Notes under the pieces: generated by a model
The model's input: the letters and a program-made list of their open reading frames with translations, nothing else
Databases searched by the model: none
What the model was told of the DNA's origin: nothing
Origin: Incurvaria masculella
Lineage: Eukaryota; Arthropoda; Insecta; Lepidoptera; Incurvariidae
Reading direction: 5' to 3'
Assembly (NCBI GenBank): GCA_946894095.1
Contig: OX335655.1
Span: 4,154,001 to 4,218,000, forward strand
Length of the DNA: 64,000 nt
Shown: positions 30,225 to 40,527 of the stretch, one piece after another
How the letters are laid out: each line of letters begins with the position of its first letter
Position numbering within the stretch: the first letter of the stretch is position 1
Made by a program: the position numbers and the translations under genes

Positions 30225-30541
30225 TCATTTTACGCCGAGCAGTATGGCCGCTACAAGTTTCTTGTAGCGCACTGGATCGCGCACGCGGCGCGCCAACGAA
30301 AGCCCGTAGGTTGCGAGACGTCTAGACGCAACGACCCGCCAGCCGCGACTGTCTCGCTCGCGCAATGTAGCTGTAATCGGCTTGAAGCCGGCGCGCCTCT
30401 CGTAACTGGGGTTACGAGTAATAGTAATATTAATAATTACTTCGTTGCGGCTTGTAGCCGGCGACTCTCGCAACTGGGGTTACCCCCGAAACTGTAATGC
30501 GCGCGCGCAGTGCGCGCATTACAGAAATGAAATGAAATGAA
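30225..30541. repeat. GC-rich block with internal repeats and a palindrome
   Basis: Strikingly GC-rich against its surroundings. CGGCTTGAAGCCGGCG and CGTAACTGGGGTTAC (30379-30416) recur as CGGCTTGTAGCCGGCG and CGCAACTGGGGTTAC (30449-30484). TAATGCGCGCGCG and TGCGCGCATTA form a palindrome at 30497-30523. It ends in (GAAAT)n. It could be an unrecognised SINE or a CpG-like island; no coding frame is convincing. Confidence 0.55.
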
Positions 30542-30805
30542 AATGGTCGAAGAGGCGCTAATTCTTAACGACCGCCGTTGTGGTTTGCTTACAGAAAAAG
30601 TCCAACGATTAGTATTTCTAAATGCTAATAGGCATATGAAATAAATTATAAATATGTTTATTTATCATTTGTGTTATATTATTTCTGGGGATTATTTTGT
30701 CGAGGATAAAAAGTTTTGTCTGACTTCTTAATTGCTTGCGATAACTACATAGTAACAAAACCTCATTCTTGATTTTGATTTTTGGATTTTTTGTCTTTTT
30801 CTTGT

Positions 30806-31127
30806 TAGGGTTCCGTACCCAAAGGGTGAAAACGGAACCCTATTACTAAGCCTCCGCTGTCCGTATGTCCGTCCGTCCGTCCGTCCGTCCGTCCGTCTGT
30901 CCGTCCGTCTGTCCGTCTGTCACAGGGCTGTATCTCAGTAACCGTAACAGATAGACAGCTGAAATTTTCACAGATTGTGTATTTATTTTGCCGCTATAAC
31001 AACAAATAGGTAAGATTATAAAATAATTTAAATTAAAGGGGGCCCCCATACAAAAAATGTGATTTTTTTGTTCGATGGTACGGAACCCTTCGTGTTCGAG
31101 TCCGACTCGCACTTGGCCGGTTTTTGA
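30806..31127 (-). mobile_element. (GTCY)n element in TMC intron 1
   Basis: Near-complete copy: TAGGGTTCCGTACCCAAAGG, a GTCC/GTCT array, CACAGGGCTGTATCTCAGTA, TTGCCGCTATAACAACAAAT, ending GACTCGCACTTGGCCGGTTT. Probably the best full-length copy in this orientation. Confidence 0.8.
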
Positions 31128-31428
31128 ATACAGGTCACTGCACTCGAGATTCAGAATTCATGTGAGATGATCGAACCGTGCTAGATGTCATTAAACCCAT
31201 TCATGTCCAGCCAAAAAAAAAAAAAAAAATTGGGAGAAGAAGGGAGAGGGAGTTTTCTTTCATTTCTTTTTGAAACCGTTTCCGCTAACGGCTATCGGCA
31301 TCAGCATTAACAGTTACTAACGTTTTCGAAAACCAGTGGAAACACCCACGACTAGTTAGTATAGTTACTAAACCCCTGACCTGACCCGAATGTTATTTTC
31401 TTTCTTTACTTCAATAAGTTGTCGTTTG

Positions 31429-31699
31429 AATCATTTGAAAACCACTGTTCCAATTTGCTTGATATTTGGAACTTAATATCAGGCAACAAATATCTATGTC
31501 GGCACGTGTTTGTTTTTTCGAAAAAAATATCCTGTGTCACACAACAGAGAAAAGAAAATTTGTATGAAGATTTTCTTTTGCTTGTTATTTGACTTGCTTT
31601 CGATTTTTCAGCAAAACAAAAACGTGCAGACACAGATATTTATTGTAGGATATTGGATACCAAATATCAAGCAAATCGGAACAGTGTTTTTCGAATGAT
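31429..31699. mobile_element. Foldback element with about 90-bp inverted arms
   Basis: ATTTGAAAACCACTGTTCCA, TTTGCTTGATATTTGG and AAATATCTATGTCGGCACGT at the left return inverted at the right (ACGTGCAGACACAGATATTT, CCAAATATCAAGCAAA, TCGGAACAGTGTTTTTC) at about 80% identity. A related copy is at 40757. The two arms could form a long hairpin in the pre-mRNA. Confidence 0.75.
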
Positions 31700-32009
31700 T
31701 AGTAAACTACATTTGTATGGGGAACATAGCTTACGGGCCGTTCTTAACTCGCTACTAAACAAAATATGCAAATAGTGTAAGGGAAAAGTAAATTAAAAAA
31801 AATCTTATTGTATTAGCAAGGTTACATGGTTCCATCATATTAAAAAGTCTCAACTAATAAAGAAAATACCTTTTTAGAAACCTATTTTAGCCTACATCCT
31901 AGATTCATCACCTTAGAGAATAATAGAGTTTCTTAATAGTCTTATATTACGGTGATGGCTTTTCCATGTATAGGGGTCGAACTTTTCAAACTATAATTTT
32001 CTACACTCA

Positions 32010-32536
32010 ACTCCCTATACAAACGGGGAAAGAAGATCACGCAGATATTACTTGTTAGAGATCCCAAATTTTGCTCAAAATAGCTTTATTTGATCGAAAT
32101 AGATGTCTGATGACCGTTGGCATTGTAAAACTGTGTTCGGTTTCTAAGTTATAAGGTCCGAAAGTTCGGATTTTTCGCGCGTTTATACAATAACTTTGGA
32201 GGTAGATTACGCAATGATAAAGTAAGAACATCTTAAAAACATTAGTCATCAGACATAGCTTATTTAATCAAGATTTATAATCTATTTGGTTTTTGTTAGA
32301 TTTTTGTCTACAGCGGTCGTGGTTTACTTTTAGCTATAAGTCGTTTTGTAATTAAAATTTTCGTAAATCTTACCAAATCATACACTATGCACATTGTCTT
32401 TTTTGTGGACATGTTGCATCTTCCTCATCACGGAGCCTGTCTTTTTCTTTCAGTCACAGAAGGTCCCAGAGCGCAACAGCACGGTTTTGTACCGTGCCCG
32501 CGATTGAGTTAGTCCCGCCGGGTTGGGCCACCTTAA
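32010..32536 (-). mobile_element. TTAA-flanked MITE, copy 1
   Basis: Right end CCGCCGGGTTGGGCCACCTT then AA, inverse of the left end of the copy at 36150. Shared interior: AAAGTTCGGATTTTTCGCGC and GCGCAACAGCACGGTTTTGT. The other end is lost. Exon 2 of TMC starts 34 bp further on. Confidence 0.7.
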
Positions 32537-32570
32537 AAGCAAAAATTGACAATATCATTTTTGTGTACAG

Positions 32571-32745
32571 ATACGGGGCGTCTTAGTCAGGATAAGGCTG
32601 AGGAGTTGGAGCTGATGCAGCGTATGTGGGAAGACTCGCGCCAGGGCGCTGCGGGGGAGGAGAAGCAGGCCGACATCATCGTAAGGGAGATGGAGCGGGA
32701 CCACGAGTTAATGGAGGACAACCCCGAGGCCGAGGAGCTCCGAAG
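32571..32745 (+). CDS. TMC exon 2
   Basis: Acceptor TTGTGTACAG, donor CGAAG followed by GTGAGA; 175 bp, phase 1 in and phase 2 out. Encodes a charged cytosolic stretch (EELELMQRMWEDSRQG; EMERDHELMEDNPEAEELR), probably helical. Typical of the divergent N-terminal region of TMC proteins. Confidence 0.75.
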
Positions 32746-33177
32746 GTGAGAGGGCTGGGTGCAAGAGGTGCTGCAGGTGGTACGGTACTACGAGGCAGGT
32801 GTCCGGAAAGAGTAAGAAGAGTAGGAATTATTTAATGTGTCTTCTTGTAACCAAAGGGCTAGGCTATAACCTACTCCCATTGAAGACTACGGTTTCAAAA
32901 CGCAGAATATGCCTTCTTTGATTGAAATGTGTATATTCATTGGGGCCATTTAATAGTTTGTAACCCATGTAGAACTGCAGGTGCTAGTACCTAATGTTTG
33001 TGAGGGTTAAATAATATAATTAATAATTTTCTATTTAACTTTCGCTGGGGGCGTCGGATGGGGTGCGGTACGGGAGGTAGCGGCTCTTTGGAAATGAACG
33101 CATAGTATAACTAAATAATCACTAACATCTTTCTGTTTATGTAATCATTTTCGTTTTTTTTATTTCAGTAGCAATTT
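32746..33177. other. TMC intron 2, first part
   Basis: No feature recognised. Confidence 0.4.
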
Positions 33178-33475
33178 TAACAATTTCATTTCATTTATTT
33201 ATTTAACTTCTGGTAATCAAACTACACTAAGGGCCGAGTGCACGAAAGGACAAAAAATCAAAATCAACGTCAAAGTATGATCAAACACGTCACTTTGTGT
33301 GGACAGTATGGAAGGAACTCTATGCGGATCTCTAAAAGTGACGTGTTTGAACATTGATTAACTCGGTCGTCTCTTCGTGCAACCGGGGCTAAGTCATGTC
33401 ACAATTTGATTTATCCGCGGATCCGATCAACCAGTGAAGAAGAACCCGCAAAGAAACTTCACTGGTCTATAAATT
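33178..33475 (-). mobile_element. Repeat family F copy, split by a MITE
   Basis: Inverted relative to 44363 and 57764: AAACTTCACTGG, AAGAACCCGCAAAG, GATCCGCGG, then (after the MITE) TAGTGTAGTTTG and TTAAATAAATAAATGAAATG. The MITE at 33231 sits exactly between the two halves that are contiguous in the other copies. Confidence 0.7.
33231..33392. mobile_element. MITE family B, copy 2, nested
   Basis: GGGCCGAGTGCACGAAAGGA to CTCTTCGTGCAACCGGGGCT, imperfect inverted ends, partly palindromic centre (AACACGTCACTTTGTGTGGA; AAAAGTGACGTGTTTGAA). A possible 3-bp TAA target duplication flanks it. Inserted into the family F repeat. Confidence 0.7.
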
Positions 33476-33811
33476 ATTATTTTTTTTGTCTTTTTTTTTC
33501 GTCCACATAAATGATTTCAAACACAATTATGATTTCATAGCTAAATGCTACTTCCAAACTTACATTGGTAGAATGGTCTAAGGCAAAGAACTAAGAACTA
33601 CGAGGAAACAACAACATGTGAAACACAAATGTCTTAAATTATAAACAAATTACTCAACCTAATAATTATACTTATTGAGTATTTATTGCAAGGTTCTTCG
33701 TCAACTTAACAGCTATGTCGCGTGTACAGAGCCCTCGTCAATTTTGATACAGATAATGTGTATCAAGTCAATATAATATAACATATACAAACTAAATGTA
33801 CCTGACTCTAG

Positions 33812-33959
33812 GGAGGCACTGCGTGAGCTGCCGCAGTGCCTCACCATGAAGCGCACGGTGCGTGCCAAGATCTCCGCATCGGTCAGCCTGCGCTCGCAGC
33901 ACCGGCCCGTGCCACTCTCCAAGCGGCTCAAGTATCGCCTGAGCTTCGCCATCAAAAGG
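33812..33959 (+). CDS. TMC exon 3
   Basis: Acceptor ACCTGACTCTAG, donor AAAAGG followed by GTGCGT; 148 bp, phase 2 in and phase 0 out. Encodes a basic segment (ELPQCLTMKRTVRAKISASV; SKRLKYRLSFAIKR) leading to the first membrane domain. A LINE tail begins immediately downstream. Confidence 0.78.
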
Positions 33960-33961
33960 GT

Positions 33962-34262
33962 GCGTTTATATGGCTCTTTCTATTTTAGAGACGTCTTGTT
34001 ATACATACTTATTGCCCACAATAACGCAAATAATGTTAATCAATTTAAAAACCGTTTAGACACTGATTTAAACAACTTGTGTAAGAATAATTAAAGACCG
34101 TGTTAATAACCAAAACTGACATTCATATATTACAAGTAAGTGACTAAGTGAACTACCATCAGGACAAAAAAAAACTTATAAACATGAAAAGTGACAACCA
34201 TACTTGAGCATGATTTAGACACATCAGCCTAGGCTGCCTGTCTAATATAAAATGAATAAATT
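33962..34262 (+). mobile_element. CR1-like LINE 3' tail in TMC intron 3
   Basis: Reads NNVNQFKNRLDTDLNNLCKN then a stop, like the LINE ending VNGFKNRLDKHLKAIKK at 42200. It is followed by a 3' UTR ending GCCTGTCTAATATAAAATGA. Confidence 0.6.
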
Positions 34263-34635
34263 TGAAATGTTGAAAGTTTGGACGACACCTATTAAAAACC
34301 CAAACTATTGAAGAAAAAAAATGTATTCAAAGAGAAATCTCTTTATTTTAAAAATAATTATAACTGCGCTCAAATATTTTAAAGAAATTGCTTCCCTCAG
34401 CGGGAATTTGAACGGACAAAAATGCTAAAATAATCACCTTGTAGTTTTATGGCGTCAATCAACTCCACGAATCATCGGGTTGAAATCTCTTTAAAGAACA
34501 TGCTTTCATATTAGAAAAACCATGATTGACCCTGTAGATTAATGCCATTAAATAATGAGGTGATTATTTTCAAATTTTTCGGTTTAGGCATGCTTGAATG
34601 CAGTAATAATTATTAAAAAAAAGAAGTGCAGTGTT
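34263..34635. other. TMC intron 3, unannotated part
   Basis: AT-rich, no feature recognised. Confidence 0.4.
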
Positions 34636-34745
34636 TTATTTTAACCGACTTCAAAATAAAGGAGCTCCTCCTTCTCAATTCGTTGGAATCTTTTTTTTCT
34701 CTTTTTGTTTATGTATGTTTATTAATCTTTTCTTTCTCCAATACG
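34636..34745 (+). mobile_element. Short lepidopteran-type repeat fragment
   Basis: TTTTAACCGACTTCAAAATA, then GGAGCTCCTCCTTCTCAATTC and TTGGAATCTTTTTTTTCTC. I know this block as very common in moth and butterfly genomes; its parent element is unclear to me. Confidence 0.5.
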
Positions 34746-35245
34746 AGTATGTAAGCTACTTTACCGGGTGGCATTCGAGCTCGGTAAAGACCTGTCATAA
34801 AATTATTACTAATGTGATCTTGAACCATTCATACTTTTAGTTCTGAAAATGTTCTTTTATCTTTCCTTTGGATTAACAGTAATTTTGTTGGTGATTTAAG
34901 ATAGCATTTAGAAATTAGTTTTATAGCGCTATGATTAGGTCCATAAAACAAGTTACAACTGATACGTTTTTATCAACAGTACTGCTGCTTTATAAGCTAT
35001 TAGTTAAGCATCCTGTTACAGCCATATGACTAAATTTTTATTCAACTTTTCATGCTTTTAGAAATACATTAAACATTTGGATGCATTGGGATCACCAACG
35101 CCAATGTAAAACTCTGGTAAATTCGATCATGTTGTATGAATACTTTAGAATCCAGATTCCTCTTCGTTCAATTATAGTTCGATGTCACAAAGCACATTAC
35201 ATCTTAGATGCTGCACAAAGAAAATATCCCTCCAGTGAATCTTGA
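34746..35245. other. TMC intron 3, unannotated part
   Basis: AT-rich, no feature recognised. Confidence 0.4.
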
Positions 35246-35408
35246 CAGACGTAGCATGGGGGAGGGGGGGCGGAGGGTGCGGTCCGCATTTCACAGGCGG
35301 CGGAAAAAAATGCTGGTAAAAAAGCATATTTTATGATTAATCACAAAAATAAGAGGGCGGCAAATTTGGGATCCGCACCGGGTGCTAGTGACCTATGCTA
35401 CGCCACTG
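35246..35408. mobile_element. Probable hAT-like MITE
   Basis: CAGACGTAGCATGGGGGAGG at the left and CCTATGCTACGCCACTG at the right form imperfect inverted ends (consensus CAGTGGCGTAGCAT). Interior has GCGGTCCGCATTTCACAG. No clean 8-bp duplication. Confidence 0.5.
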
Positions 35409-35654
35409 ATCCAAGTGCTGCCCCATTAAGAATACCTGTATTACCAGGAATGTGAACGTAGACCACAAGTAAATCTGGAAGGAGCATTTAAAACAAACTC
35501 AACCCAAGATTGCACCAATCTGAGAAAGACTTAACTCAGTCTTAAGATGTTTCTGAAGGACTCTTGATACGATCATTGAGGAGTTCCTGAATCTTGAATT
35601 TGACAAATTTGAGTCTCAGTAGCTACGAATTTTACAAATTTGAGTCTCAGTAAC

Positions 35655-35910
35655 ATCTCAAGATAATGTATGAGGTGATTATCAAACCAGTTTGGACATT
35701 GGCATCCAACTGTTGGGGACAAACATGGAAAACGCCACGTGGTTCACACGCAACATGGAGATCCGTAAATACTTAGAAGGTCCACTTAATAGAAGAAAGG
35801 TTGAACTTATCGTGAATAGCATATCCCATAGCACAGGGAATCCTATTTTGGGAGACAGGGATCCTACAAAATTTAACTACTACATGTTAAAGTATAAAGA
35901 AAAAATATTC
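35655..35910 (+). pseudogene. Degenerate Jockey-like RT C-terminal fragment
   Basis: VIIKPVWT, then after a frameshift IGIQLLGT, NATWFTRNMEIRKYL and STGNPILGDRDPTKF. This parallels the Jockey fragments at 17475 (KPVWTYV, NAPWFTKNEEIHKYL, DTKSDVT). Several internal deletions. Confidence 0.55.
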
Positions 35911-36149
35911 TTCAATGAACACGATACATACTTACATTACTACACTATCTGAAACCTGTTGTTTTGTTTATTATTCTTGTACTTGTACTGAACTTGCTTA
36001 ATCAGTGAAATAAAGATTTATTATTAAAGATTTATTATTATTAAAGATCCTGTAAAACAAATTTAGGTACCCACATAAATGTCCTCGCCAAAGCTCTGCT
36101 CGAAAGAACCAGAGAGATCGGAAGGTTGAAGTGACACAAATTCTGATAC

Positions 36150-36699
36150 TTAAGGTGGCCCAACCCGGCGGCCTCAACTCATTTGCGGGCACCGTACAAA
36201 ACCGTGCTGTTGCGCTCTGGGACCTTCTCTGTTTCTAAGAATAAGACAGGCTCCGTTATGAGGAAGATGCAACCTGTCCACAAAAAAGACAATGTGCATA
36301 GTGTATGATTTGGTAAGATTTACGAAAATTTTAATTTCAAAACGACTTATAGCTAAAAGTAAACCACGACCGCTGTAGTCAAAAATCTAACAAAAACCAA
36401 ATAGATTATAAATCTTGATTAAACAAGCTATGTCTGATGACTAATCTTTTTAAGATGTTCTTACTTTATCATTGCGTAATCCACCTCCAAAGTAATTGTA
36501 TAAAACGCGCGAAAAATCCGAACTTTCGGACGTTATAACTTGGAAACCAAACACAATTTTACAATGCCAATGGTCATCAGACATCTAGTTCAATCAAATA
36601 AAGCTATATTGAGCAAAATTTTGGATCTCTGACAAGAAATATAGGCGTGATCTTCTTTCCCCTTTTGTATGGGGAAATGAGCGGGTTGGGCTACCTTAA
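36150..36699 (+). mobile_element. TTAA-flanked MITE, copy 2 (complete)
   Basis: 550 bp from TTAAGGTGGCCCAACCCG to CGGGTTGGGCTACCTTAA: terminal inverted repeats of about 16 bp bounded by TTAA on both sides, the target used by piggyBac-like elements. No ORF. Two other copies at 32010 and 56076. Confidence 0.8.
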
Positions 36700-37141
36700 A
36701 GGAAGGGTGTAAGTCCAACTTCTGAACACCAAGAAGGAATGAAGCTAGAAGTGAACTCCTACATGCCTGAACCCAATTACATGCAAACCCGTTTATGGTC
36801 TAAAAGACACCACGCATGTTGGAAAAACACCAACGTAAAAAACCAAAAAACATTCTAGTACCCAGGAATTGATTTCAACTATACCTCCCCTATCCCTTCC
36901 CAAAAGGTGGTAGAGCCATAGATAAATGATAGTAGGAAAGATTGCTAACATCATACGAGTGTTGAATAGGGATAATAAAAGTCAACAGATGGCGTTGCAA
37001 TTCACATTTATACAAATCAATGAATATCAATGATATTTTTTATTGACATTACTTAATTTATTGTTAAAATTGTATTCATTATGCCTGCCCAGGCAATTTT
37101 TTTACTTAAGCTTAGTTTGGCGCTGGTTACAAATGTCATAG
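36700..37141. other. TMC intron 3, unannotated part
   Basis: No feature recognised. Confidence 0.4.
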
Positions 37142-37181
37142 TACCAGCGCAAATAAGAAGTATTTCTTATTTGCGCTGGTA
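37142..37181. repeat. Perfect 18-bp hairpin with 4-nt loop
   Basis: TACCAGCGCAAATAAGAA (37142-37159) and its exact inverse (37164-37181). A short foldback structure. Confidence 0.85.
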
Positions 37182-37283
37182 TGTATGGTATGAAGCGAGT
37201 TTTGTATGTTGTATGACGTTAGTAGTCTAAAGTAAATATACTTTTTCGTACTAAGCAGGTACGTCGCTTATTCCAAGTAATGT

Positions 37284-37454
37284 GACGTGTATGTATGTAT
37301 AATCGACCGTGAAGCAAGGACACATTAATTGAAGAAAGAGCCCAGTAAAAATAACTACTTTACGAATATACTGCAAGGCTGGACCTGAACAAAAATCATC
37401 TTTCTTCAATTAATGTGTCCTTGCTTCACGGTCGATTATACATACATACATGTC
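37284..37454. mobile_element. Foldback MITE with 55-bp inverted arms
   Basis: Arms 37284-37338 and 37400-37454 are inverse complements with one mismatch (AATCGACCGTGAAGCAAGGA and so on) around a 61-bp centre. Near-identity of the arms suggests youth. It sits about 130 bp before exon 4. Confidence 0.85.
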
Positions 37455-37586
37455 ATATTTCGTTAGTAGTCTATCCCTAGTAGGTATACTGTGTCTATGG
37501 TAGAGCTAAGCTCGCACGGATTAGTATCACAGCAATGAATATAGATTTGGTTGAAGGGTTATGTGGAGGACATTTGCGTGTTGCAG

Positions 37587-37877
37587 ACGCGTCTGCGTGT
37601 CAAGGACGTGTTCTTCTCCATCGAGCCGTGGTACGAGGCGATACGCACGGTGGAGGGACACTTCGGCTCAGCGGTGGGCACCTACTTTTACTTTCTGCGC
37701 TCGCTGCTGCTCACGGACCTGGCACTGGCCGTGCTGCTGCTCGCGTTCGTGGTGCTGCCGCAGCTCGTGCACGAGGCGCGCGTGCCCGCTGCCATCGCCG
37801 CCCCCGAGCCCCCCGCCGCAACCGACGCCGTGGAGGCGGTCGGCCTCAACGGTTTCCTGGATCTGCTGAGTGGGCAG
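37587..37877 (+). CDS. TMC exon 4
   Basis: Acceptor TGCGTGTTGCAG, donor GGGCAG followed by GTAAGT; 291 bp, phase 0 on both sides. Encodes RLRVKDVFFSIEPWYEAIRT, then EGHFGSAVGTYFYFLRSLLL and the first transmembrane helix (LALAVLLLAFVVLPQL). Then comes an alanine/proline-rich extracellular loop. The EGHFGSGV-x-SYF-x-FLR pattern is a family hallmark. GC-rich coding in an AT-rich intron context. Confidence 0.85.
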
Positions 37878-38154
37878 GTAAGTTTCTGTCTATTATTTAT
37901 TTATTTTAGGAAAAACAAACAGAGTAACATAGAAATCTTAATATAAGTGTTAATATATGGCTTAGAAAATATGTTAGTCCAGCTTCATGTTTCACAAGTA
38001 TAGCAAAAGTTGTAGAACGAAAGAGTAAATGTATAGTGTTTAAAACAAAAAAGAAAAACTTACGATCGTGCATACTTGTATTGAGGTTACGGCTAATCAG
38101 TGACGAGATAAAAAAGTTTGATTGAACAAAAGTGTTGTCTAGAAGTACATACTA

Positions 38155-38365
38155 TGCTGGTCAGCGTAAAGGTCAGATATGTAGCACCCAAAATTTCAGA
38201 GCACCTATGAAGAGATGTAGAGCTAGCAAACAACCCGCATGCTGGCAGGTAGGCATGATTTTCGCAGCCTCTGAAAAGATTGAAAGCCCATGGGCGTCGT
38301 TGGACAACTCCTATGTGACCCGCCTTGCGTGTGCCATATGCTGCGCTTACCTTAAAAAAACTGCA
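38155..38365 (+). mobile_element. Interspersed repeat family D, copy 2
   Basis: CATGATTTTCGCAGCCTCTG, GCCCATGGGCGTCGTTGGAC and CATATGCTGCGCTTAC before a short poly-A. Related to 14340. Confidence 0.55.
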
Positions 38366-38411
38366 TTGTGCTTTATCATCTGTGCGCTCTGGAGAAGCGT
38401 CGTGGTGGTAT

Positions 38412-38545
38412 GATCAATTTTGCATTGCCACTTCCACCATCTTTTATTTGATGCGATGGTGCTAACTCGGGCAGGTTTTACCCTACCACCTAGTAAGTAG
38501 GGAAGAAGACCTACAGTTTTACATGATTTATGACCCATAGATCCA
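38412..38545 (-). mobile_element. SINE body fragment
   Basis: TTTGCATTGCCACTTCCACC, ATGCGATGGTGCTAACTCGG, CCTACCACCTAGTAAGTAGG, diverged. Minus-strand sense. Confidence 0.55.
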
Positions 38546-39033
38546 TCCATATAATTTTTATTGTTTCTCTCTGTCTTTATATTATTGTTAATATATAATA
38601 AGCTGTGAATTTAAATTTGAATCCAATCTCAATGAATGCTCATTTTAAAATTGAGATTGTTAATAAAAAGGGTTTCGAATCTCTATTCCTATTATTAAAC
38701 CTCTTCGGTCTAACCTCTCATCTTCTCGTGCTTGTACTAATGAGCTAATAAAGCAGGCCTCTGTCTTTGGAACTGCTAACTATGCTGCTGTATTCATCAC
38801 CCCAACACTTCGCTAAAAAGGAATCGAGGTCCGATGGGTCACCCTGTATTTTAATGTTGTTACACTAAAAAAAACCCCGTTAGTTCAAAGTCGGCGTCTA
38901 TCTCACATGTATTTCTGTCTATTTTCGTTTTAATGAAATAAAATTAAAATACAACAATTTTTTATCATCGACAAAAATTATGATATATGATTTTTGTAAC
39001 GGAAACAAACATTTATTCTGAGACCACCACCAG
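38546..39033. other. TMC intron 4, unannotated part
   Basis: No feature recognised. Confidence 0.4.
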
Positions 39034-39173
39034 GGCATGTTCGAGGACACGGTGCTGTTCTACGGGCACTACTACTCGGGCGTCGTGCACGACTCCAGCT
39101 ACAGCATCACCTATGCCTACTTCTTCACCATGCTGTCGCTCTACATATTTTTCTTCGGCTTCCATTCCATCAG
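39034..39173 (+). CDS. TMC exon 5
   Basis: Acceptor GACCACCACCAG, donor ATCAG followed by GTAAGT; 140 bp, phase 0 in and phase 2 out. Encodes FEDTVLFYGHYYSG and the second membrane helix (YFFTMLSLYIFFFGFHSI). Confidence 0.85.
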
Positions 39174-39291
39174 GTAAGTGGTCAGAGTGTGTATGCTACA
39201 GGACATGGATGGCTGGTAGCCATAGTACCTGTAGTAGTACCATTACCAGTACCATAGTAGTACTGTTATGTTGTTAGCTCAACAGAGCACA

Positions 39292-39425
39292 TGGGAATAA
39301 GGTGCCATGCTAGGACCTTCCCTTTATCGCACGGTTACATTGAAATGGATGGATAAGGTGAAAATCCTGCAAAAATCATTCATTCAAAGAGATGGTACCA
39401 ACCCAAGCGGTGTTAGCCCTGCCAC
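39292..39425 (-). mobile_element. SINE body fragment
   Basis: AATAAGGTGCCATGCTAGGA, CCTTCCCTTTATCGCACGGT, TACATTGAAATGGATGGA, then CCAACCCAAGCGG. Diverged. Confidence 0.55.
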
Positions 39426-39656
39426 CAAGTCCTATCCACCACATCGCATCGTCCGCCCGCCCTATTACTTGTTTTCGCTGTGCGTTCTTTCTAACTTTTT
39501 TTTCTTTCGTCGTAACGTGATGTATAAGGTTATATATAAGATATAACCTAATATAACCTTCCGCAAGAATAGGGCTATCTAAGTCAGAATGCATTTTTTT
39601 AATCCGGCAGGTAGTTCCAAAGATTAAAGTGTTCAAACAAAAAACAAACAAACTCT

Positions 39657-39815
39657 TAAGCTTTATTATACTTGTTGCTCTCTAAGCTGTAGACCTCGTG
39701 TGTCTGTTTTTTTTAAACTTTTTTTTTATTTTTAAAAACAGGCTCCACTAAAAATCGAACCTGCTTATAAAATTTCACAAGAATCGGTGCAGAATTGCAC
39801 CTGGCTTTTTCTTGT
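39657..39815 (+). mobile_element. Interspersed repeat family C, copy 2
   Basis: TTGCTCTCTAAGCTGTAGAC, then AATCGAACCTGCTTATAAAA and AAGAATCGGTGCAGAATTGC. Matches 10740. Confidence 0.5.
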
Positions 39816-39942
39816 ATAGACATAGTCTATGGGCCTGCGAGAGGGAGGGGGAGAGAGTCCCGAACGTATCCAGGTACCGCAGCTAGTAAGCGTCTCCAAG
39901 CTAGTTGGCAGCTGCTAAGCTAACATAATGTGTGGTTGGCAG

Positions 39943-40093
39943 GACGGCGTGGTCTTACCGTCGCAACTTCATCGAGACGGCGGGCGGGCTCGGGCAGGTG
40001 TACGCCGCGAAGGTGTTCTGCGGCTGGGACTTCGGCATCGCCACGGGCGCCGCCGCCGCCCTCAACTCGCGCTCAATATACAACGAGCTTAAG
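39943..40093 (+). CDS. TMC exon 6
   Basis: Acceptor GTGTGGTTGGCAG, donor CTTAAG followed by GTGTTT; 151 bp, phase 2 in and phase 0 out. Encodes the cytosolic loop AWSYRRNFIETAGGLGQVYA, then KVFCGWDFGIATGAAAALNS, with the CGWDFG-type motif common in TMC proteins. Confidence 0.85.
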
Positions 40094-40162
40094 GTGTTTT
40101 GAGATGGAAGTACTGCTCAAGGTTTTTTTTTGTGTCCTAAAACAAACGTAAACCTCCCTAGA

Positions 40163-40527
40163 CTTTTTTTTATGCGACCTGACATGGATGGCTAATACCA
40201 CACAACTACCGTTATGATATTAGCCCATTACACCACATTCCCGAAGGAATTAGGTGCCATGCCACGATCTTCCCTTTATGAGCACGGCTACATTGAACTG
40301 GATGGAAAACACGGACAATTTTTCATTGCCGCTTCGACCATCTTTCATCCAATGCGATGGTATCAGCCCGGGCGGGCTTAAACCCTACCACCTAGTAGGG
40401 GAAGGGGACCTACAGTTTTACATGGATTCCGAACCATGGAGCAGCTCGCATTCGTGACGAAATGCACTTATCGAACTCTGAAAGAGAAAGACAGTGGTGC
40501 AAGTTGGTATTGAACCCGGGCCTCTGG
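40163..40527 (-). mobile_element. SINE, nearly complete, left arm of inverted pair
   Basis: Poly-T, CGACCTGACATGGATGGCTA, body, and head-proximal GTGGTGCAAGTTGGTATTGA then ACCCGGGCCTCTGG. The tRNA-like head is cut at the junction with the next copy. Minus-strand sense. Confidence 0.8.
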
